Assembly: GCA_963783145.1 (NCBI GenBank)
Contig: CAWAMM010000004.1
Coordinates: forward strand, 248,001 to 312,000
Reading direction: 5' to 3'
DNA: 64,000 bases
From: DATGKG01 sp963783145
Lineage (GTDB): Bacteria > Desulfobacterota > Binatia > Binatales > Binataceae
Both the position numbers and the translations under genes were made by a program. Shown here piece after piece: positions 51,057 through 59,008 of the stretch. Within the stretch, counting starts at the first letter, position 1. Each line of letters begins with the position of its first letter. Below the pieces are notes generated by a model. It did not search any database. It had not been told where the DNA came from and was given only the letters and a program-made list of their open reading frames with translations.

Positions 51057-51301
51057 GGGCGCCCTTCATTGACCAGGTCCTTGATTTTAAGCCCGCGCAG
51101 CATGACCCCCTTGCTCGCGTTGCGCAGACCGAGCGCGGCACGCTTCGCCTTTTCGCGATCGAATCCCGGCTGCGCAGGAACCAGTTTGGCGACGGGTCTT
51201 CCATGGCGCGTGATTACTATTTCGGCGCCGTGTTCGACCTGGTCGAGAAGCGCGCCTAACGTGTTTTTTGCTTCAAAGGCTCCAATTTCCCGCATCGCCA
51301 T
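51053..51301 (-). CDS. Phd/YefM-type antitoxin
   Basis: This 82-residue antitoxin has the Phd N-terminal DNA-binding block (MREIGAFEAKNTLGALLDQV) and IVITRHGRPVAKLVP. The charged C-terminus (GLKIKDLVNEGRP) should cover the toxin. Two close ATGs at 51301 and 51295 are possible. It overlaps the PIN toxin start by four bases and probably represses the promoter of the pair. A Phd antitoxin with a PIN toxin is a common mixed pairing. Confidence 0.9.
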   Translation of the reverse strand: MAMREIGAFEAKNTLGALLDQVEHGAEIVITRHGRPVAKLVPAQPGFDREKAKRAALGLRNASKGVMLRGLKIKDLVNEGRP

Positions 51302-51400
51302 ATCCCCCAGCTAGCTGTCAATCTAGCTTAACCTCGTTTGGATTGTAAACTGAAACCTATCATGCGCCGCTGACAGCGCGATCGAAGTCTCCTTTCCGAA

Positions 51401-51450
51401 GTCCCTCTCGCGTAAGAAGCGCGCGAGAGCCGACGAATTCGGAGAAAATC
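51401..51450. repeat. palindromic repeat right of the toxin-antitoxin pair
   Basis: GTCCCTCTCGCGTAAGAAG ... CGAGAGCCGACGAATTCGGAGAAAATC aligns with 50471-50523 over almost its whole length, in the same orientation. Confidence 0.65.
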
Positions 51451-51470
51451 AGCTGGAGAAGGTGGTCCAT

Positions 51471-51510
51471 AGTTCATCAAGCGAACTATTGAGTTCAACA
51501 AGAGAATGGA
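51471..51510. promoter_or_regulatory. 40-bp operator candidate, copy 2
   Basis: Same sequence as 31328-31367 except one base. It is framed by GGTGGTCCAT and ATGGACTACC arms in inverted order, so the whole site is dyadic. It lies 107-146 bases before the epoxide-hydrolase-like gene and ~170 bases from the divergent antitoxin start; the former is the likelier target. Confidence 0.55.
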
Positions 51511-51616
51511 CTACCTCTGATCGGGAGGTTGATGCATCGATTCGTGGTTTCGCGACATCCGTAGGGATGCTACGAAATCCTTAGTGACCGCATCCGCTTC
51601 GATGAGGATATAGAAG

Positions 51617-52465
51617 ATGGCTGACGTGGCCCTCCAACATCATACCGCACGCGTCAATGACGTGATGATTCATTACGTCATCGCAGGGCAGGGCGAGCCG
51701 GTCGTGCTGCTGCACGGATGGCCCCAGACCTGGTACGAATGGCGCAAGATTATTCCCGCGCTGGCCGCGCGCTACACCGTCATCGCGCCCGATATGCGCG
51801 GGATCGGTGATTCCTCCAGGCCGGTCAGCGGATACGACAAACGCACCGTCGCCGACGACATCTACCAGCTGGTGCGCAAGCTAGGGCATGAGAAGATTTT
51901 CCTGGTCGGCCACGATTGGGGCGGCCCGGTCGCGTATGCCTATGCAGTCGCGCATCCGGCGGACGTGCGCAAACTGGTGATCCTCGATGTCGGGATTCCG
52001 GGCAAGAGCACCGAGCGCGCGTTTCCGTTTCGTTCCGGCGGCGTGTGGCATATGCAATTCCACAACGTGCGCGACTTGCCCGAGGCGCTGGTGGCCGGGC
52101 GCGAGCGCATTTATCTGACCTGGTTCTACCGCACGGCGTATAATCCTACCGCGATTAGCGAGGAGGACATCGACGAGTACGTGCGATGCTACTCGGCGCC
52201 GGGCGCGATGCGCGCGGGCTTCGAATACTATCGTGCGGTCTTCGCCGATGCGGAACATAATAAGGATGGGCCGGAAAACAAGCTCAAGATGCCGGTGCTG
52301 GCGCTGGGCGGCGAGCGCGGCTTCGGCGCGATCGCAAAGCGGTCGATGGAGCAGCTCGCGGAGAATGTGCGCGGCGGGGTGGTCGAGAAATGTGGGCATT
52401 GGATTCCCGAGGAGCGCCCCGAGTACCTTAGTGAGCAGTTGCTGGCGTTCTTTGCGGAGCCGTAA
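51617..52465 (+). CDS. alpha/beta hydrolase, epoxide hydrolase-like
   Basis: This 282-residue hydrolase has the HGWP oxyanion motif at 33-36, the nucleophile elbow GHDWGG with Asp100, and the catalytic His in KCGHWIPEE. An Asp nucleophile with HGWP points to epoxide hydrolase, haloalkane dehalogenase or haloacetate dehalogenase types rather than esterase. It opens a forward run of hydrolase, NarX-like protein, MaoC, SDR and VOC genes. GAGGATATAGAAG precedes the ATG. A 40-bp site shared with the molybdopterin/HxlR operon lies upstream. Confidence 0.9.
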   Translation: MADVALQHHTARVNDVMIHYVIAGQGEPVVLLHGWPQTWYEWRKIIPALAARYTVIAPDMRGIGDSSRPVSGYDKRTVADDIYQLVRKLGHEKIFLVGHDWGGPVAYAYAVAHPADVRKLVILDVGIPGKSTERAFPFRSGGVWHMQFHNVRDLPEALVAGRERIYLTWFYRTAYNPTAISEEDIDEYVRCYSAPGAMRAGFEYYRAVFADAEHNKDGPENKLKMPVLALGGERGFGAIAKRSMEQLAENVRGGVVEKCGHWIPEERPEYLSEQLLAFFAEP

Positions 52466-52492
52466 GGAGAGTCTTAGACCAGGAGTGGCATC

Positions 52493-52939
52493 ATGATTCG
52501 GAAGTTCAAATTCGAGGATGAGATTTACAGCTCGCTGTCGTGCCTGCCGATGGCGGCGCGGCGCAAGCTGGACCAGCTCGGGCTCAAGATCGGATTCGAT
52601 CAATGGCAGCAGCTCTCGCGCGGCGAACGATTGATGATTTGTCATGCGCCGATCGCATCGGACGACGAAACCGAGGCGCTGCGGCTATTCGTACACGACG
52701 TAATGAAGGCAAAATGCGGCGCCCTCCCGAAAGAGCTCCCGCCGGAGAAGCGCCAGGGAGTGAATCCTCCGAAGCTGGTGCCGCCGAAGTTGGTGGAAAG
52801 CGCGCAAAAAAGTGGCGTCGCACTGACCCAGGCGGCGTGGGCGAGCCTCGACGATGACGAACGATACGCACTCATCAAGTTGGGGGTCGAGAAGGAAAGT
52901 CATAAGTTGAAGGCGGCGCTGGACGAATTCGTAAAATAA
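52493..52939 (+). CDS. nitrate reductase-associated protein-like
   Basis: This 148-residue protein resembles the small 'nitrate reductase associated protein' family: KFKFEDEIYSSLSCLPMAARRKLDQLGLKI, then a conserved Trp/Arg region (WQQLSRGERLMICHAPI). The family name comes from gene context in other genomes and its biochemistry is unknown. No nitrate reductase is nearby, although a molybdopterin enzyme lies 20 kb away and shares an operator-like site with this unit. GGAG precedes the ATG by 7 bases; it lies 27 bp after the hydrolase. Confidence 0.6.
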   Translation: MIRKFKFEDEIYSSLSCLPMAARRKLDQLGLKIGFDQWQQLSRGERLMICHAPIASDDETEALRLFVHDVMKAKCGALPKELPPEKRQGVNPPKLVPPKLVESAQKSGVALTQAAWASLDDDERYALIKLGVEKESHKLKAALDEFVK

Positions 52940-52960
52940 TCATCGCTAAAGGAGAACTTC

Positions 52961-53428
52961 GTGGAGACCATAAGGTTCGATGACCTCGAGAAACTTAAAT
53001 CGAAAGTCAGCAAAGATTACGGGCCGTGGAGCGAACCCATCGAGGTAAGCCAGAAGAAGATCAACGACTTCGCCGATGTCACCGGCGACCATCAGTGGAT
53101 TCATATCGACATCGAGCGCTGCAAGAAGGAAAGTCCCTTCGGCGGGCCGGTCGCGCACGGTTTCTTGACTTTGAGTCTATTGCCGGCCTTCCAGACCAAA
53201 ACGGATTGGACCGTGGTCGGATATCGTAACGTCGTGAACTATGGCGGGAACAAGTTGCGCTTCATCTCCCCGGTTCCTGCCGGCGCTAGTGTTCATGCGC
53301 ACACGAGGATTGTCGCGGTCGAAGCGCGACCCCAGGGCACCCAGGTGACGCAGGAGACCAGCGTTCATGTCGTGGGCAATGATCGCCCAGCGCTCACCTA
53401 CGAAGGCATTTTTCTCTACGTAAAGTAG
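52961..53428 (+). CDS. MaoC-family (R)-specific enoyl-CoA hydratase-like protein
   Basis: This 155-residue hot-dog-fold protein has the hydratase-2 motif: the catalytic Asp and His lie in VTGDHQWIHIDIERC (near residue 45), followed by GPVAHGFLTLSLLP. It probably hydrates trans-2-enoyl-CoA or a related thioester. GTG 52961 has a good ribosome-binding site (AAAGGAG). It stands between a NarX-like gene and an SDR gene, a typical pairing for beta-oxidation or reductive acyl metabolism. Confidence 0.9.
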   Translation: METIRFDDLEKLKSKVSKDYGPWSEPIEVSQKKINDFADVTGDHQWIHIDIERCKKESPFGGPVAHGFLTLSLLPAFQTKTDWTVVGYRNVVNYGGNKLRFISPVPAGASVHAHTRIVAVEARPQGTQVTQETSVHVVGNDRPALTYEGIFLYVK

Positions 53429-53449
53429 CCGCCACGGGGAGAGCATTTT

Positions 53450-54163
53450 ATGCCTGAAAGTAAGCTTCCGGTCGCGGTCGTCACCGGCGTCGGTCCCGGA
53501 CTCGGCGCCGCATTGGCGCGACGCTTCGCGAAGGGCTATGCGGTCGCAATCAATGCGCGCAAGCCGGATTTCATCAGTTCGGTTGCCAAGGAGATTCGAG
53601 CTGCCGGCGGACGGGCGCTCGAAGTGCCGGCCGATATCGCCGATCCCGCGCAAATCTCCGCGATGTTCAGGTTGATTCACGAGCGCCTCGGTTGCCCGGA
53701 GGTCTTGCTCTACAACGCGGGCAGCGGCGCGTTTGGCACCGTAGTCGAGGTTACGCCTGAGCAGTATGAGAACGACTGGCGGGTCAACGCGCTCGGCGCA
53801 TTCGTCTGCGCGAAGGAGGTCGCGCCGCACATGATTTCGCATAAGCGCGGCGTGATGCTCTTCACCGGCGCAACCGCCGGAGTGAAGGCGGGACCCAAGT
53901 CGGTGTCGTTCGGGCCGGCGAAGTTCGCGATGCGCGGGCTGGCGCAGTCGCTCGCGCGCGACCTCGGTCCCAAGGGCATCCACGTCGCGTGGATCAATGT
54001 CGACGGCTCCATCGACATTCCGGGACGCAAGGTCGGCAACTATACCAGCGAGGACATGCTCGATCCTGATGCGATCGCCGAGACCTACTGGCACCTCGCC
54101 CATCAGCATCGCAGCGCCTGGACGATGGAACTCGAGGTGCGCCCCTTCAAGGAGAAATTCTGA
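53450..54163 (+). CDS. SDR-fold protein with Phe in place of the catalytic Tyr
   Basis: This 237-residue SDR has the cofactor loop GVGPGLG at 13-19 and YNAG near 88. The active-site motif reads Phe154-GPA-Lys158 instead of Tyr-x3-Lys. The C-terminal AWINVDGSIDIPG is typical of an SDR subgroup that has lost the Tyr. It may bind cofactor without normal redox catalysis, or use another residue. It follows MaoC by 21 bp and is probably in the same operon. Confidence 0.85.
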   Translation: MPESKLPVAVVTGVGPGLGAALARRFAKGYAVAINARKPDFISSVAKEIRAAGGRALEVPADIADPAQISAMFRLIHERLGCPEVLLYNAGSGAFGTVVEVTPEQYENDWRVNALGAFVCAKEVAPHMISHKRGVMLFTGATAGVKAGPKSVSFGPAKFAMRGLAQSLARDLGPKGIHVAWINVDGSIDIPGRKVGNYTSEDMLDPDAIAETYWHLAHQHRSAWTMELEVRPFKEKF

Positions 54164-54189
54164 CTTCGCGCCAACGTAAAATATTGAGG

Positions 54190-54262
54190 TAGAGACCCGA
54201 AGGGGGCGCGAAGCGCCGCGCCGCAGGCGCTCGCGAGGCGGAGCGCAGCGGAGTCGAGCGAA
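54190..54262. repeat. GC-rich palindromic intergenic repeat
   Basis: GGGGGCGCGAAGCGCC-GCGCCGCAGGCGC-TCGCGAGGCGGAGC ... is a run of nested short palindromes. It fills most of the SDR-VOC gap, and no coding sense was found. Confidence 0.5.
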
Positions 54263-54268
54263 ATTATA

Positions 54269-54649
54269 ATGATCAAGTTCGATCACTTGAGACTGCCAGT
54301 GAGCAATCCGAGAGCTACACGCGATTGGTATGTGAAGAATTTCGGCTTCGAGGTTGAATTCGAAAATCCCTCCGTCATCGCGCTCAAAGACGACGCCGAC
54401 TTCACCATCTTTCTTTATCCACCAGAGACCCAACCGGGAAAGGGTTCGCTTGCAGGAGCGAAATGCGGGCTGGTCTTCCAGGTCAACGATGTGGAAGCGA
54501 AACATCGCGAGCTGACAGCGCAGGGCGTCACATTCGAAAAACCGCCGGGTAAATATTTCTGGGGCTACGGCGCGGAGTTGGCCGATCCCGACGGCTACAT
54601 CCTTTATCTCTGGGACGAAGTCTCGATGCGTGAAAAGGGCGGCGGATGA
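54269..54649 (+). CDS. VOC-family (glyoxalase/bleomycin-resistance-like) protein
   Basis: This 126-residue protein has the paired beta-alpha-beta-beta-beta layout of the VOC superfamily: FDHLRLPVSNPRATRDWYVKNFGF at the start, FLYPPETQPG, then LVFQVNDVEAKHRELTAQG and ELADPDGYILYLWD. The metal ligands are probably His6 and the Glu near the end of each half. Function is open: isomerase, dioxygenase or binding protein. Its last 20 bases overlap the start of the MFS gene. Confidence 0.88.
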   Translation: MIKFDHLRLPVSNPRATRDWYVKNFGFEVEFENPSVIALKDDADFTIFLYPPETQPGKGSLAGAKCGLVFQVNDVEAKHRELTAQGVTFEKPPGKYFWGYGAELADPDGYILYLWDEVSMREKGGG

Positions 54650-55919
54650 AGCGGTTGATGAATCGATCGCGCGAGCCCTGATGGAAAGGCGCGGCGCGCT
54701 CGAATTGCTGCGGCGTCGCGATTTCCGCCGCCTATACCTCGCGGTTGCGGTCAGCGAACTCGGAGACGCATTTCAATACATCGCGATCATGTGGTTCGCG
54801 CTGGTCAAAGGTGGGCCGATCGGGGTGGTCGCGGTGCGCCTCGCCGACAGTGTGCCCGCGTTGCTGTTCGGTTTTCATGGCGGCATTGTCGCCGACAAAT
54901 GGGATCGCAAGCGCACCATGATCTCCGCCGACCTGGCCCGCGGCGTGATTCTCGTCCCAATCGCCATCGCGGGGCTTAGCAACATTTTGCCGCTGTGGGG
55001 CCTGGTAGTTGCGGCATTTCTGGTCGAGACCGCGACCTCCTATTTCGCTCCCGCCTACAGTGCGATATTGCCCGCGCTGGTGGATCGCGAGAACGTGCAG
55101 GAAGCCAACGGCCTCCTCGGCGCGACCACCAATGCACTATCTATCGGTGGATGGGCCGCCGCGGCGGGCCTGCTGGCAATCGCGCCGATCAGCACGTTCT
55201 TCGCGCTCAACGCCGCGTCCTTCTTTGTATCGGCGCTGTTCATCAGCCGGATCGCGCGACGCGAAGCCATGACCATCGCGAGTTCGGAGCCGCCGCGCAT
55301 TCGCGAGGCCTTCGATGCGATGCGACCGATTCCCGCCCTTGCGATTGGAACTGTCGTGGTCGGTCTCGCGGTGACTGTCTCATCAGGCACCTGGATCGCC
55401 GGAGTGCCGGACCTGATTCGCGAGGTGCTCCATCGCGGCGCCGGCGGATTTGCGATCGTGATGGTAGGCTACGCGATCGGCTCGGTCGGGGCGGGCATAA
55501 TCCTCGCGCGCTTTCCGATCGCCAACAAGGCGCGCGCGAGCATGTTGGCGTGGATACTCTATCTGCCCGCGTACGCGATGTTTGCGCTCGCCACTTCGCT
55601 CCCGATGGCGATCGCGGGCGCTTTTCTCTCCGGTCTCGGTCAGGTCAGCGCGGCGATTCTGCTTCGCTCCGCGGCGCAGGAACAAGTCGCGGATAACGTT
55701 CTGGGGCGTGTGATGGGCGTGATCTCGCTGGTCTATCGCGGCGCGCACGCGACCGGACTGATGCTGATCTCTCCGCTGTTCGTGATCGTGGCGCCGCGCG
55801 CGATGTTCGCGGCGTCAGCGGTTGTGATCCCTTTGTTTGGCGTCGTCGGCGCGGTTCTGGCGCAGTATTCGGAGAAGCGTGCTTCGTCGGCAGACCTAAC
55901 CCCTAGCCCCTCCCCCTGA
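54630..55919 (+). CDS. MFS transporter
   Basis: This protein of up to 429 residues has about 12 transmembrane helices and MFS hallmarks: FRRLYLAVAVSELGDAFQYI for helix 1, a loop with ADKWDRKRTM (the GxxxDRxGRR-like motif between helices 2 and 3), and AFLVETATSYFAPAYSAILP. It is most like the MFS exporters of the enterobactin/macrolide type (MFS_3); the substrate is unknown. GTG 54630 overlaps the VOC gene; ATG 54681 (MERRGALELL) is an equally good start. The last residues (DLTPSPSP) and stop come from a dispersed repeat. Confidence 0.88.
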   Translation: MKRAADEAVDESIARALMERRGALELLRRRDFRRLYLAVAVSELGDAFQYIAIMWFALVKGGPIGVVAVRLADSVPALLFGFHGGIVADKWDRKRTMISADLARGVILVPIAIAGLSNILPLWGLVVAAFLVETATSYFAPAYSAILPALVDRENVQEANGLLGATTNALSIGGWAAAAGLLAIAPISTFFALNAASFFVSALFISRIARREAMTIASSEPPRIREAFDAMRPIPALAIGTVVVGLAVTVSSGTWIAGVPDLIREVLHRGAGGFAIVMVGYAIGSVGAGIILARFPIANKARASMLAWILYLPAYAMFALATSLPMAIAGAFLSGLGQVSAAILLRSAAQEQVADNVLGRVMGVISLVYRGAHATGLMLISPLFVIVAPRAMFAASAVVIPLFGVVGAVLAQYSEKRASSADLTPSPSP

Positions 55920-55930
55920 AGGGAAGGAGG
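55894..55930. repeat. inverted copy of the TTAGGGG dispersed repeat
   Basis: ACCTAACCCCTAGCCCCTCCCC-CTGAA-GGGAAGG is the reverse orientation of 63805-63842 and 13394-13432. It overlaps the 3' end of the MFS gene and supplies its stop codon. Confidence 0.75.
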
Positions 55931-55963
55931 TCGGATAGGGAGTCTGGATCATCCGACTGGATG

Positions 55964-56851
55964 TTAGCAGAGCAGAGGCCGGATCAGGTTTTCTTGCGCT
56001 TCCGCGAGCGCGGGCCGGAGCCGTAGTCGCCGAACGGATCGTCGCGCTCGCGCACCGCCTGGCGGAAGCCGGCTTCGCGTGCGCGACGTGATCCAGTCGA
56101 TACCCTCCTGGGTGTGGCGCGCGATTCCGTCGAACAACGTGCCCAGCGTGCGCGAGGTTGAGAGACCCATATTCTCCGCGGTGTGGTTGCAGAGCAGCTT
56201 CAGCATCTGAAGCTGGTTGGCCGGGACGCGCGCCATCCGTTCCGCAAACGCGATCGCGTGTTCCTGGAGTTTGTCGTCGGGCACAGTTTCGAGGATCAGC
56301 CCGATGCGCGCCGCTTCGAGGGCCGGGATCTCGTCGCCGGTCAGCAGGTAGCGCTTGGCGCGCTCGAGGCCCATTCGATAGACCCACATCGCGGTGGTCG
56401 GCGTGCCCCACACCCGCGACGGAGGATAACCGAACGACGCATTTTCCGCCGCGATGATCATATCGGAGCAGAGCACCAGGTCGGTGCCGCCGCCGACGCA
56501 CCATCCGTGGACCGCCGCGATGGTCGGCTTTGCGGCATACCATAACTTCATGTAGACATTCACGAACCGCGACATCGCGTTGTAGTCGGTGACCGAATCC
56601 CAGACCCGTTTGCGTTGCGGCTCGCCGACCTGCAGGCCGGTTCCCCATTCGAGGTTGTAGCCAGCGCAAAATGCGGGACCCTCGGCGCGCAGCAGAATGA
56701 CGTTGACCTCGTGATCCGTATCGGCCGCGTCGATCGCGGCGCCGAGCTCGTCGCGAAGCTGCGGCGTGATGGTGTTGTATTCCTCGGCGCGGCAGAGGAT
56801 CAGGTGGCGGACGCCATCCTTGGTTTCGATGCGAATCGCGGGTTTCGGCAT
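55964..56851 (-). CDS. enoyl-CoA hydratase/isomerase (crotonase family), C-terminus frameshifted
   Basis: This 295-residue frame is a crotonase-fold protein: LRAEGPAFCAGYNLEWG (first oxyanion site) and IAAVHGWCVGGGTDLVLCSDMIIAAENASFGYPPSR (in two parts) with the glycine-rich second oxyanion hole. It likely hydrates or isomerises acyl-CoA. Residues up to about 252 are normal. The Arg-rich tail after TQEGIDWITS is out of frame: in the next frame the same DNA reads RAREAGFRQAVRERDDPFGDYG and stops at 55984, which is the expected family ending. A single-base shift lies at ~56085-56095. Confidence 0.88.
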   Translation of the reverse strand: MPKPAIRIETKDGVRHLILCRAEEYNTITPQLRDELGAAIDAADTDHEVNVILLRAEGPAFCAGYNLEWGTGLQVGEPQRKRVWDSVTDYNAMSRFVNVYMKLWYAAKPTIAAVHGWCVGGGTDLVLCSDMIIAAENASFGYPPSRVWGTPTTAMWVYRMGLERAKRYLLTGDEIPALEAARIGLILETVPDDKLQEHAIAFAERMARVPANQLQMLKLLCNHTAENMGLSTSRTLGTLFDGIARHTQEGIDWITSRTRSRLPPGGARARRSVRRLRLRPALAEAQENLIRPLLC

Positions 56852-56908
56852 GAGTCGGAATTAATCACAACAGTCTCGCGGCACAAGCCCCGGTTCTCGC
56901 GCAATGCG

Positions 56909-58306
56909 CTAGCGGGTTTTGCGCGATTGCAGGAAGGCGACCAGCGCGTCGACGTCGGTGGGATTCAGCTCGCCGGCGAAGGCCGGCATGTTGTGACCGC
57001 CGTTGAGAATCCGGATCACGATGTCGGAATGGGTCAAGCGATCGCCGACGTCGCTCAGGTTCGGGCCGCGATGACCGCCGAAGCCTTCCACCTCGTGGCA
57101 GAACTCGCATCCCTTTTCATGAAAGAGCGCGGCGCCTTGATTTACATCGGGCTGCGTCGATGCGATCACGTTTTCCGGCAGGAGTTTGGCCGAGAAATCC
57201 GGCGACCAGGGTGCGCGCTTGGCCTCGATCCACAAGGTGCCGATCATCATGACGATCGTGATGACCGCGGCGACCGCCCATGGACGCCGGGTCGCATGCC
57301 GTTCGCCGCTATTGAACAGCGGAACGATGAACAGCGTGCCCAACCCGAGTGCGGGCGCGAGGATGATGAACGGATTGGTGAGGCCGCGCGGAATCAGCGC
57401 CAGCGCTCCGTAGTACCACAGCAGGTACCAATCGGGCGCCGGATCTTTCGCGAGCATGCTCGGGTCGGGTGGCGCGCCAAGCTTGGGCGGACCAAAGATC
57501 GCCGCGAGCGCGACGATCGCGAACACCACGATCGCGCACGCGACCGCATCGCGCCACGCCGCATCGGGCCAGAACGGCACGCCTTCTTTCTCGACCAGCG
57601 CTTCATAGCGCGCGTGATAGGTCTCGGGATCGACGGGTACCCCGGGTTTGGGCGGCTCGGAAATGCCGTCATGAAAAACCAGGTACAGATGGACGCCGAC
57701 GAACGCGAAGATGATCGCGGGGATGAAAAAAACGTGGAATGCGAAGAAGCGGCTGAGCGTTGCGCCACCGAGAGTTTTTCCTGCGAGGATGAAATACGCG
57801 ATCGATTGTCCGATCACCGGCATGCGCGCGGATTGCTCCGCCGCGACCACCACTGACCACACCGCGTTCTGGTCCCAGCGCAGAAGCTGACCGGTGAATC
57901 CCATCCCGATGGTGAGGATCAGCAGCACCGCGCCGGTCAGCCAGTTGAACTCGCGCGGGTACTTGTAGCATCCCATCAGGAAGACCTGGCCCATGTGGAT
58001 GCCCACCAGCAGCACCATCGCCGAGGCGCCGAAGTAGTGCATCCCGCGCAGCAGGTTGCCGAACAGCGCGCGCGTCGTAATGAAGGTCAGTGCGTCGTAG
58101 GCCTGCCCGGTCGAGGAGATATAGGAGGTCGCGAGTACCATCCCGGTCACGACCTGGATCATGAACGCGACCACGGTCGCGCTGCCGAACACGTACCACC
58201 ATCCGGTATCGGGCGGCACCGGATGCTTCGCGAGCGCATCGAAAAATGCGATCAACCCGGTGCGATCTTCGAAGGCGTCGATAAATTTTTTCAGCAGCTT
58301 CAGCAT
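56909..58306 (-). CDS. cytochrome b (bc complex) fused to a C-terminal cytochrome c domain
   Basis: This 465-residue protein has about eight transmembrane helices of the b/b6 type. Paired heme-b histidines lie in LLRGMHYFGASAMVLLVGIHMG and FFAFHVFFIPAIIFAFVGVHLY. The quinone-site region shows PDWYLLWYYG. The final ~95 residues form a periplasmic cytochrome c domain with CEFCH and the Met ligand in GGHNMPAF. It works with the adjacent Rieske protein as a quinol-cytochrome c reductase, passing electrons to the caa3-type oxidase of the same operon. ATG 58306 lies 8 bases after the Rieske stop. Confidence 0.92.
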   Translation of the reverse strand: MLKLLKKFIDAFEDRTGLIAFFDALAKHPVPPDTGWWYVFGSATVVAFMIQVVTGMVLATSYISSTGQAYDALTFITTRALFGNLLRGMHYFGASAMVLLVGIHMGQVFLMGCYKYPREFNWLTGAVLLILTIGMGFTGQLLRWDQNAVWSVVVAAEQSARMPVIGQSIAYFILAGKTLGGATLSRFFAFHVFFIPAIIFAFVGVHLYLVFHDGISEPPKPGVPVDPETYHARYEALVEKEGVPFWPDAAWRDAVACAIVVFAIVALAAIFGPPKLGAPPDPSMLAKDPAPDWYLLWYYGALALIPRGLTNPFIILAPALGLGTLFIVPLFNSGERHATRRPWAVAAVITIVMMIGTLWIEAKRAPWSPDFSAKLLPENVIASTQPDVNQGAALFHEKGCEFCHEVEGFGGHRGPNLSDVGDRLTHSDIVIRILNGGHNMPAFAGELNPTDVDALVAFLQSRKTR

Positions 58307-58314
58307 CAGCGGAA

Positions 58315-58812
58315 TTATCCTAGCGGGACGGCACTGGTGAGGATTTCGACTTCGCCGTCGCGAATCCGCACTGGATACTTGAACAGCGCGTGCGGCGGCG
58401 GGCCCGCCGCAACCTGGCCATCGGAATAGTAGACCCCGCCATGGCACGGGCACATGAAAAGGCCGGCATCCTGCAGCCAATGCACCGGGCATCCCAGATG
58501 CGTGCAGTTCATCGCGAAGGCGACGAATTGATCTTGACCGTTGCGCCGCAGCCATGCGGCCGTGTTCGCAGTCACTCCGGCCCACGCCAGCGGCGACGGA
58601 TCAAGGAAGGTTACGCGCACGGTATTACCGATTTGAAAGCTGTCGACTTTTCCTACTGAGCGCCAGCGGCTGGCGATCGTTTGCAGCAGCGGTCCCAGCA
58701 GAAATCCCACCACCGGAACGGCGACCAGCGCGGCCGCCACCGCCGACACTGCGATGCTGACCTTGGCCAGGAACGCGCGCCGCTCCGGACTCAGTGGCGC
58801 TTCACTCGCCAT
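58315..58812 (-). CDS. Rieske iron-sulfur protein of the bc complex
   Basis: This 165-residue protein has one N-terminal membrane anchor (VSIAVSAVAAALVAVPVVGFLLG) and a 2Fe-2S domain with CTHLGC and CPCHGG, the two Cys-His pairs that bind the cluster, then GPPPHALFKYPVRI. It oxidises quinol together with cytochrome b. It overlaps the upstream small membrane protein gene by 11 bp and the cytochrome b gene follows 8 bp later. Confidence 0.95.
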   Translation of the reverse strand: MASEAPLSPERRAFLAKVSIAVSAVAAALVAVPVVGFLLGPLLQTIASRWRSVGKVDSFQIGNTVRVTFLDPSPLAWAGVTANTAAWLRRNGQDQFVAFAMNCTHLGCPVHWLQDAGLFMCPCHGGVYYSDGQVAAGPPPHALFKYPVRIRDGEVEILTSAVPLG

Positions 58813-59008
58813 CGGCCATTCCTCCGATCCAACTCTTCAGCGCAATCGCCATCAGGACCGCTCCCGCCGCGCAAAACAGATAAGAGGTTACGAGGCCGAA
58901 CAGCACGAACGCGATGCCGAGCGACATTCCGGCCGGTGCATAAGTGGGATGGGGAATCGTTTGCTCGGGCGGCGACACCCAGTCCTCGCGTGATGGTTCA
59001 GATGCCAT
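58802..59008 (-). CDS. small single- or two-helix membrane protein of the oxidase operon
   Basis: This 68-residue protein is hydrophilic at the N-terminus (DWVSPPEQTIPHPTYAPAG) and has two hydrophobic stretches (LGIAFVLFGLVTSYLFCAAG, VLMAIALKSW). Position between ctaG and the Rieske gene suggests a small oxidase or assembly subunit, as in other caa3 operons. It overlaps both neighbours by about 11 bp. No named family could be assigned. Confidence 0.75.
   Translation of the reverse strand: MASEPSREDWVSPPEQTIPHPTYAPAGMSLGIAFVLFGLVTSYLFCAAGAVLMAIALKSWIGGMADGE

Noticed and set aside
56615..57856. Forward open frame of about 410 codons over the enoyl-CoA hydratase and cytochrome b genes
   Set aside because: It crosses two real reverse-strand genes and their gap and shows only antisense composition.
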